Below are positions 45,754 to 53,310 of a DNA stretch of 64,000 nucleotides, piece after piece; the first letter of the stretch is position 1, and each line of letters opens with the position of its first letter. Both the position numbers and the translations under genes were made by a program. Source of the stretch: Harmonia axyridis (Eukaryota; Arthropoda; Insecta; Coleoptera; Coccinellidae); the NCBI RefSeq assembly GCF_914767665.1, contig NC_059505.1, positions 31,121,506 to 31,185,505 of the forward strand. Direction: 5' to 3'. The notes beneath the pieces are model-generated. The model saw only the letters and a program-made list of their open reading frames with translations, was not told the DNA's origin and made no database searches.

Positions 45754-46319
45754 ATGGAAGAAGGCTTCGTGAAAGGACAAAGTGACAATTTGCCTGAAAT
45801 AGATATATTCGCAGTGATGGAGTTTTTTTCTTCATATCCATCTTATGTCGTTGCTGAAATAAAAGGAGTTAAACTTTTCAAGTAAGTGTCTACTTTTGAG
45901 TTTGCTTCATCATGGTTCAACTTATAACGATGATTTATTTAAAAAACGTTTCATAAACAGTTTGTAGTTGAGTAATGGTTGTTGAAGTCTATCCATTATC
46001 AATGGCAAAACATTTTTATGTGAGGAGTAAAAAGTTAAAAGAGAAAAAAGTAATGTTTACTGCCCGTATAAAATCCGGTATGAATCAATTCTGATCTTCA
46101 CACATATATGAAGTAATTTTAGGTCCAATTAAGTCACGCCTCATTAATTTGCACCACTTCTTCCTTTGATTCATGTCATTTGGTACATGAAAAAACAATT
46201 TATTGGGGTTTTTAATTGTCGTGCTTGCACACATAGGCACAATACAATATTTGTAGGATTTTTTTTAATTTCAGCCATCGTGTAACGAACAAAACACGAC
46301 ACGAACGGCACAAGTGATT
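45754..46319 (+). CDS. Two-exon mini-gene of the Spy-like element, 56-aa peptide resembling YqaJ/SWIM-protein N-terminus
   Basis: Exon 1 runs 45754-45881: ATG, then 42 full codons plus two bases, ending at donor AA|GTAAGTG. Exon 2 runs 46277-46319 after a TTTTTTTAATTTCAG acceptor. Splicing joins AA+C into Asn and continues HRVTNKTRHERHK to TGA, giving 56 residues. The start MEEGFVKGQSDNLPEIDIFA and the following FFSSYPSYV and AEIKGVKLF resemble the N-terminal segment that I recall from insect YqaJ/SWIM-domain proteins; those are also encoded by ISL2EU-type transposons. Copy A keeps the same exons, phase and splice sites with a stop four codons earlier; copy B is frameshifted. The catalytic YqaJ nuclease and zinc-binding parts are missing, so nuclease function is not expected. 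Whether it is transcribed is unknown. Confidence 0.45.
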
Positions 46320-46544
46320 ATACACCAATGAATTCGTAAGCAGAATACCTATCGCCTCTCGTAAGTGGCGTGACGTCACACACTAGACGCTGCGTACTAT
46401 GAAATTATTCTACCAAGCGCAACTTCAAAGTCCCATAATTTTTTCATTTCTAGAGATATTTCAATGATTTTTCCACATTTTTGTTTCATTGTACTAAAAT
46501 TTAGAGAATTAATCCTTAACAAAAAAATGAAAACTAGTCCATTG

Positions 46545-47059
46545 GCTCTACCAACGAAACCAAATGTCAAATGGGCAATCTTTTTGAAAGCGTCTCGGCG
46601 ACAATAAATCAAAATCGCCTATTCAGAGTAAATCTTCTTCTATCCCCCTTGATATTTCTGTATTTGACGGAAACTATTCACTTATCGTGGAAGATCGCAG
46701 GGCGTAGAGGATGCAACTACTGAATAGTCCCTCTTTTCTGCGACTCGTGCAGAGATCGAGACCTAGGGGGGGCGAAGACGGCCGACCTCAGGAAATCCCA
46801 TAAATAGAGGAGTTCATGAGCCGTTTCATATTTTCCCGGAAAAATCTCATACCCAACATGATTTGAGAGTGAATAAAATACTTTCCGATCCATTTTTTAT
46901 TCACCCCTCGTTCTTATGAATAAGTGAGAAGGTTTGTATGTTTATTTCGTGCGGGTTTGGGTACTTAGACTTTTCGATACAAGGAGGTATCCTGAATTTG
47001 ATTTAAATGTGGCTTGAACTATTGTAATGGTTCATTATTTCTGATGAAGGTTCTTTTCA
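46545..47059. other. Unassigned intergenic DNA
   Basis: Moderately GC-rich near 46700-46800 (GACCTAGGGGGGGCGAAGAC); no gene recognised. Confidence 0.4.
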
Positions 47060-48640
47060 TTTGAATTAGAGATGACGGTCAGTTGGTCCAGTTGTTAGAT
47101 GGGATCGCAAACTCCCAACTATTTCGAATTAAAAATGTAGTTGCAGGTGTCCCACAAGGAACAGTTCTTGGACAAATCCTTCTTAACATTTTCATATACT
47201 GTAACGTTACAATTGACCATGAGACTCGAAGACTGATTTCTAAGGGTGGTTTGACTTATTTGGCAATAAACTCCTACCCAGGTATTCACAAATTCAATAA
47301 AATTAAAATATACCAAGATCGATCCTTTTCACTCTAAACAAATACTATTACATTATTATTATCTTCAGCCTTCTTAACACCAGATCTTAGCAGAAAGCTT
47401 TAGTACTCCAATTCCCATTCAGCGAAGTTGATGTAATAACGTCAGGTATTACGCAGGTATTCTCTCAGTTTCAGTAACTAAAGTGGTTTAACGTACATAC
47501 TATTCCAACTTCTATATCTCAAGGAAGTACTTCTTGATATTTTTCAATCCCAAGAGAGGTTTCAATTCCACGGAAGATGCTTTGGGAAAATGAACAATGA
47601 TATTAGAATATGTTAACCTGAATTTATCACTAATTCCCGGATTTCTAACCAAGAAATTATAAAGAAATCATAACGTTCATCATAAATTAAACCTGAGAAG
47701 GAGTTTTGCTGAAATTATTTGACACAAAAAGAAACCTGAAATACGTTTCCACAAGATGGACTACTCTAAAGAAAACTACTGTTTCAAATTTTATCAATTC
47801 GTCCTGTGAGATTATTACTTGTTGAATGCAAATATTCATGTAAATACTTACCGAGAATCCCGACACAATTCTCTCCGATACATTGAATTCTAAATCACAA
47901 ATTAAACTAGTGATGGCTGAAATCTAAAATAAGTTACGTATCTTTCCTGAATTTTCTATAATTATTGAAAATCTTTCAGAGAACTGTCTCCGTCTCCCTC
48001 CCCAGACACGCGCATCCGTATCCCGACCATTGGCATACGATGAATTGACCAATCACAGCGTCTTTGAAAATTTCAGCAGTGGAACATGAATTGAAGTGCA
48101 CAAAATTGTTGCAATACGATATTCTAGTATATCCAAATACAAAAAAAAATTTTTAGCTGCGATATACTTCCACTCACACTATGCTGTAGCGTCAAATTCA
48201 TTACCTACTGAAGATTCAGGAACTCTACATGGGATGAAAGGTAACCCTAAACGAGAACAAATTGAACCAATTGTTTTCAGTCGAAAATTCACAAATATCA
48301 GAATAATCATCCCAATAAAAATGGGACTGTACCTACATATAATAACCCCAAAAAATATGTGAACCTCGAAGTTGAGTTAGACAGTAGGCACAATTTCCAT
48401 ATAATGAGATTACTTTCTGCAAAGCATACGCAGACCTGAAAGCCTTGTACCCCTTTTTGAATGAAATTAGCCACTTTAGTGATCAAAACAAAAGGCTTCA
48501 ATACACTGTCTTACTAAGAGCAGTTATAACATATGCAGCACCAGTTTTCCCCATCTGAAAAATTTGTCACTCCGTTCACAACAAATTTTTCAAAATAAAT
48601 CCGCATAGAGGATCTAGTTATATCATGAAGTCGATATAAG
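47060..48640 (+). pseudogene. Jockey-like non-LTR reverse transcriptase relic, split by R3
   Basis: The first part (47062-47197) reads RDDGQLVQLLDGIANSQLFR and then VVAGVPQGTVLGQILLNIFIY, the GVPQG...P(I/L)LFNIFI motif of the RT palm. The frame is then interrupted by the non-coding R3 repeat. After it come a decayed AIRYSSISKYK-type segment, NPKREQIEPIVFSRKFT (about 48240-48295), KKYVNLEVELDSRHNF (48350-48395), and KAYADLKALYPFLNEISHFS, DQNKRLQYTVLLRAVITYAA then PVF (48420-48557), which corresponds to the conserved IRPVLTYAAPVW segment after the RT in jockey-type proteins. Stops and frameshifts throughout; the YADD box is not recognisable. No activity expected. Confidence 0.7.
47198..48080 (+). 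mobile_element. R3 repeat, copy b (883 bp)
   Basis: Begins ACTGTAACGTTACAATTGAC and ends near TTTGAAAATTTCAGCAGT. Matches 36910-37938 in inverse orientation over most of its length (TCTAAGGGTGGTTTGACTTA, CAGCCTTCTTAACACCAGAT, CAGGTATTCTCTCAGTTTCA). It interrupts the RT relic between LLNIFIY and the later conserved segments. Confidence 0.6.
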
Positions 48641-49265
48641 ACAATACCCTAGTTACATTAATAGAATGTCCAATCACTTTAACACTTGAAAATTTCCTCA
48701 TATAGATTTTTTCATTTCATTTACCTATAGATCTCTCAATCACAAAAGAAAATTTAAATAACCTGTAAAAATAATCAATTGAAATAATTGATCAATTATT
48801 GTGAGGTTTTATTCTACTATTTCAACGACAACCTTGCCTGTGCAAACTTTTTTTCTACATACATTTTCTAAATAATCTTTTCAGGCTACTACTTTGAGAA
48901 TGACGTTTTGAAAACGACAATTGGGCATATGACAAATCATTTTTACTCCTCGACTTTTTAGGAGTGATTGTAGATAAGGCAGAAAGAGCTGCTCATAAAG
49001 TATGTAGTTCTCTAATTCGGAGGATGCATTGTATAATATTTTTACTTTGAAAGAAGAAAATCTAATATATTATTATTTTTCCCTAATTTATACAATAAGA
49101 ACTACGAAACAGGACAAGCTTTCATAGCAAGTAACAAATAAATATCTCCGAATTAACTAGACGATTTAAAAGAAACTAGGAATGGTTAAGGAACGTTTTG
49201 AGTAATTACAAGCCATTTGAATGAGAATGATCACATTAAATTTAGAATAATATTATGAGAAATAC
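48641..49265. other. Unassigned intergenic DNA
   Basis: Could include further decayed retrotransposon sequence (48600-48700), but nothing is recognisable beyond that. Confidence 0.35.
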
Positions 49266-49268
49266 TTA

Positions 49269-49450
49269 TGCCCGCCACTCACGAAGCGTTTCTTCCAGCG
49301 TTTGTTATCTAGCGTCGAAGAGATTCCAGTCAGACAGCTCGGGACACGGCCGTACGACTGTAAATCAGAGCATGAACTTGACTGCCCGACTGGAATCTCT
49401 TCGACGCTAGCTACCAAACGCTGGAAGAAACGCTTCGTGAGTGGCGGGCA
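49269..49450. mobile_element. Palindromic MITE (182 bp) with TTA target duplication
   Basis: TTA on both sides (49266-49268, 49451-49453), the 3-bp duplication typical of PIF/Harbinger elements. The ends TGCCCGCCACTCACGAAGCG are inverted, and arms of about 63 bp match almost perfectly (CGTCGAAGAGATTCCAGTC in the left arm and its inverse on the right). Non-coding hairpin element; low divergence between arms suggests it is recent. Confidence 0.8.
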
Positions 49451-49454
49451 TTAG

Positions 49455-50635
49455 AGAAACATTTTTGTGTTACACACTTCACAAAAAATAATGATTTTGC
49501 CAACTGGTTGCACAAGTAACTATTAATAAATCATTGGTAATTTCGTATGTTAACTTCTAGTAGACATACATGGGGGAGAGAATGGAAATTCAAAAATAAT
49601 GAATGTACGTCATTTAACCTCGACCAGAAAAAAACAATTGTGCATATATTTGCACCAATTTTTGAAATGTTAAATGGTTAGAAACTGCTAGCCTGCATCT
49701 TCTCAAGGCTATTCAGAAGTCATCTTAATCTTCTTATCCTATTCAGAGTTCGAAAACAGTTTCACATAAATTTAAAGTGAATCAGCATCGTTTTATTATT
49801 AAGAAAATGACATTCAGAAGAATTTCGATTACGAAGTGGAATATCTCCAATTTCACTCTCAAACGTATTTTATACGTATATTTCGAATTTTCGTCTGACA
49901 TGTATTTTTTTTCTAACATTCTGATATGCTGTATGAAGCGTAGACTACACATTTCAGTTCGTTAGACAGCTATTTACACCGGTGCTGTTGCAGGGACGTG
50001 GAACGTGTAAGGTGAGACTAATATTAATGAACTCGGGAGTTCCGAAACTTTCGAGTTCTCAAAATTAATAAACGACTTCCATATTAGCTGTTATGAGCAG
50101 GAGACAGCATCGATTCGTCATTATTTTCCGCTACATTTAATACATACTTCATGCTGCCTGCTACTCATTCTCCCCGAATCGGAGTTCCTCAACTTTGCCA
50201 GAGGCAAGAGCGGTGGCCAGTGGAGGAAATCGATCGGAAACTGTATATATGGCATCATTTGTCTATGAAGGAAATGAAGAAGATAGGAGACTTTGTAATG
50301 TTGATTTTTGTGTTGTAGTGGTTCTCCTGGTATTGTGATTATTTTCTTTTGAATTATTTTATGGAAAATTTATTTCAGAAATCTTAATTAAGTTAATATC
50401 ACATACAGGTCATACCTCATGTACCTCCGTGATGTGAAGTGTTTATTTATGAAATAAACTTTATTATAAAAAAAAAAGAAAAAATACAAAAAAAAATATT
50501 ATTATTAGTGGTATATTATGTCCGAAATGTAGTAAAATGAGGTTGGGAAATTTGCCAATTCGTTTTGATTATTAACTTGATTTGGATGTGATGCCATTAA
50601 CTGAGGCGTTTATGAGTGGTATGAAAATTCAGGGC
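49455..50635. other. Unassigned intergenic DNA
   Basis: No gene recognised; an A-rich run lies at 50464-50500. Confidence 0.4.
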
Positions 50636-50879
50636 TTTATTATTATTTGAAGTAATAAAACATTGATTAGAGTCAACATCAAACAAAAGACAAAATTAAA
50701 TTCTATAAAATTGTTATTTCAATTGTAAAAGTTGAATTGCATATCCATTTCACAGAAGAGTAATAGATCTATAACTAACAGTTAGAATTGCTCCGTATAT
50801 ATTATCACATAGACTTATTCTTTCATTTATCCTAAACAATTCTCAAATGCAAGTTAGTGATTTGAATATAGAAGTTGTA

Positions 50880-51899
50880 CATGATGTTTCATATAAGCGG
50901 GTCACTAGATTTTGTGGCTTATCCTTCAAGCGGAATTTGAAAGTGACCCATAATATTTTTCATGGTCTATCCAAATATGTTATTTGAAAACTTATCGAAC
51001 CAAGACATGGAAAGTTATTGAGGAAGAACCGTTTTTCCAAAAACATTTTCTTTGCAAATTTGACTGGTTTTCAAATGATAAGGTACCTATATAGACAATT
51101 TCTCATCAATTCATTTTTCCGATTCTCAAGAAAACGGAAATTTTTCTTCTGCAAAATATACATATTCTGCATAATAGTTTTTGAATGCTCAATCGAGCAT
51201 TCAGTAGGAGTTTTATATTTATTTCAAGCTATTCCACTCAAAACCAACATAGCAAATTCAGATTCCATATTCGGAAAATATATCCATGTTCTATAAATTT
51301 TGATTGTCAAATTTGTAAGTTTTCATTATCGATAATAGAAGCCACTTTCGTGGTTAAATGAGAGAGAGATTATAATAAAAGCCTTATATTTCAGCTTTTA
51401 TTATAATCGGAAATGAAAACTTCAAAATTCGACAATCAAATATTTATTGAACCACAGACACACGGATGGATATATTTTCCGAATACGAAATCTGAATTTC
51501 CTCAGGTTGATTTTGAATGGAATTGATAATAAATATAAAACTACCACTATATTTACATATTCAGATTCAGAATCGATTGAGCATTCAAAAAATATGGGAA
51601 AATATAACGAAATATATTTTGCAAGAAAAAATCTTCTGTTTTCTTGAAAACCGGTAGTTCAAATGGGAAAAAAATTAGTGAGAAATAATGAACCATTTTA
51701 TTTTGAAAATTGAAATTTGCAAAATAATTTTTTTGGAAAAACGGTTTTTCCCCAATAACTTTCCATGCCTTGGTTCGATAGTTTTCCGATAACATATTTG
51801 GATAGCCTGTGAAAAATACTCATCATTTTGATGGGTCATTTTTCAATATTGCTCAAGGTATAAGACACAAAATCCAGTGACCCGCTCACTTACACCCTG
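50880..51899. mobile_element. Giant foldback element (1,020 bp, ~490-bp arms, TA target)
   Basis: TA on both sides (50878-50879, 51900-51901). The left end reads CATGATGTTTCATATAAGCG and the right end, read inward, CAGGGTGTAAGTGAGCGGG. The inverted similarity runs to the centre near 51390, where GATTATAATAAAAG and its inverse flank an 11-base loop. Landmarks shared between arms: CGAACCAAGACATGGAAAGT, ACCGTTTTTCCAAAAA, TTTTTGAATGCTCAATCGA, CGGAAAATATATCCAT. No coding capacity. It belongs with the TACAGGGTG-ended TA-target elements of this window but is much longer. Confidence 0.8.
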
Positions 51900-52224
51900 T
51901 ACGTTTGTGAATTCAGTAAGTTTTTTGATCTATCAAGAAGAAGAGTGACCTGTCACCCTCTCAAGTTTCTGATTGATATTAGGTTTTGATGAATGTGGTG
52001 GAATTTTGTCCGCGTGTTCGGAGTTTCAGAGTTTTTTAGCAGAAAGTTCAACTGTGAGAGTGAAAACTGTTTTCTTTTCAAAATTTTTTCACTTGATTGT
52101 AAGTTGTCCACTGAATCACAAAGAATTTCCTACCAGAATTTTTTGTTATCCCAAATGGCAGTTTATTGAAGCCATCCTATTTTGTTGTAAATGACCTGGA
52201 TGTAATTTTGTAATTTGTCGCAAT

Positions 52225-53310
52225 ATGTCGACGAGTGAGGTTGATATAAATTTACGCTCCGAGAGAGAAAAGAAAATTGTGGATCAAAAATGCGCTTATT
52301 GTGCCAAGAAAGTCGTTGATTTCGTTCTTTGTACAAAATGCAATGAAAGTTTTCATCCGTCGTGTATAACAACGGCAGCTAACAATAAAAATGCCCAATG
52401 TAAACATATTCCATGTGAGAAGAAGTGTGATGAAACAACAGCGTATGAGAAAGTTTTAACGCAAAATAAATTATTGGATATGGAAAATGATTTTCTGAAG
52501 AAATTATTGCAAGAAAGTCAGGAAGCATATCGAGTACTGAAGGAATACAACAAATTATTGACTGAAAAGGTTGGTTTCCTTGAAAATAAATACGTAAACA
52601 AAAATAATCATAGTCAAGATGTTCCACGTAAAAAAAATCGCAATATAAAGATAAACACAACATCGAGTGAAATGGTAAATACCAATGCTGTCAAAGAAAA
52701 CGATAACCTTGAAACAGACAAACAAACACAGAATACTAATAATTCCATATTAACCACCACGGTAGAAAAATCGGACACTACGACGTCTTGCGCATCTGTC
52801 ACGATCCTTGACAAACACATTGCCAATAATGTAAATATAAACAAGGAAAGGAAAGGTAAACAAGATCTAAATGAACAGGACGGCTTTCAAGAAGTCATAA
52901 GGAAAAATCGTAAACGGCAAAAGAAAGTGAATGTTGGTTCCAGAATAGAAGTAGATGAGTCAACATTTAAATCATTCAAGCCAAACAAGGGATCAAAGAA
53001 GATATGGTTATTTATCTCAAGAGTTAATGAATCTGTCCAAGAACAAGAAATAAAAAATTATGTATCAGCTAAAAGCGATTCAGAAATTGATCAAATATCA
53101 GTGATGTTATTGAAAACGAGGTCAAATCAAGCAGGTTTCAAGAGCTTTATGGTAGGAGTTCCTTTAACACTTAAAGAGGAAGTATACAAAAATGAATTCT
53201 GGCCTGTTGGTATTTCCTTTGCTAGATTCAATTTTATGAGAGGACAACATTTTTTAGAACCTCAACCGAATTCAAAATCGTCAACTCAAACAATGATGAT
53301 CAAAAACTAA
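52225..53310 (+). CDS. CR1-like retrotransposon ORF1 protein (361 aa)
   Basis: Probable nucleic-acid-binding partner of the ORF2 enzyme in the retrotransposon RNP. Residues 23-47 form a PHD-like zinc finger (Cys23, Cys26, Cys36, Cys39, His44, Cys47), with more Cys/His beyond (CKHIPC). Residues about 70-130 look like a coiled coil (NKLLDMENDFLKKLL and LKEYNKLLTEKVGFLENKY). A low-complexity, Asn/Thr/Lys-rich stretch follows, then an RRM-like C-terminal domain (KKIWLFISRVN; FKSFMVGVPLTLKEEVYK; WPVGISFARFNF). The domain order agrees with ORF1 proteins of the CR1 group. The ATG at 52225 is preceded by several stops. It ends MMIKN, overlapping the open -1 frame of ORF2 by 85 nt. No frameshift or internal stop. 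Confidence 0.85.
   Translation: MSTSEVDINLRSEREKKIVDQKCAYCAKKVVDFVLCTKCNESFHPSCITTAANNKNAQCKHIPCEKKCDETTAYEKVLTQNKLLDMENDFLKKLLQESQEAYRVLKEYNKLLTEKVGFLENKYVNKNNHSQDVPRKKNRNIKINTTSSEMVNTNAVKENDNLETDKQTQNTNNSILTTTVEKSDTTTSCASVTILDKHIANNVNINKERKGKQDLNEQDGFQEVIRKNRKRQKKVNVGSRIEVDESTFKSFKPNKGSKKIWLFISRVNESVQEQEIKNYVSAKSDSEIDQISVMLLKTRSNQAGFKSFMVGVPLTLKEEVYKNEFWPVGISFARFNFMRGQHFLEPQPNSKSSTQTMMIKN

Larger units (their letters stand above)
45445..46543 (+). mobile_element. Spy/ISL2EU-like non-autonomous element, copy C (1,099 bp)
   Basis: Longest copy of the family. The ends AATGGACTAGTTT are inverted; flanks are TA|A before and TT after the TIR core, without a target duplication. It is inverted relative to copies A and B and holds about 230 bp of extra intron sequence (46050-46265) that they lack. 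It carries an open mini-gene (see 45754-46319) downstream of a CRE palindrome and a TTTAAATA box. No DDE transposase is present, so it would depend on another element to move. Confidence 0.65.
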
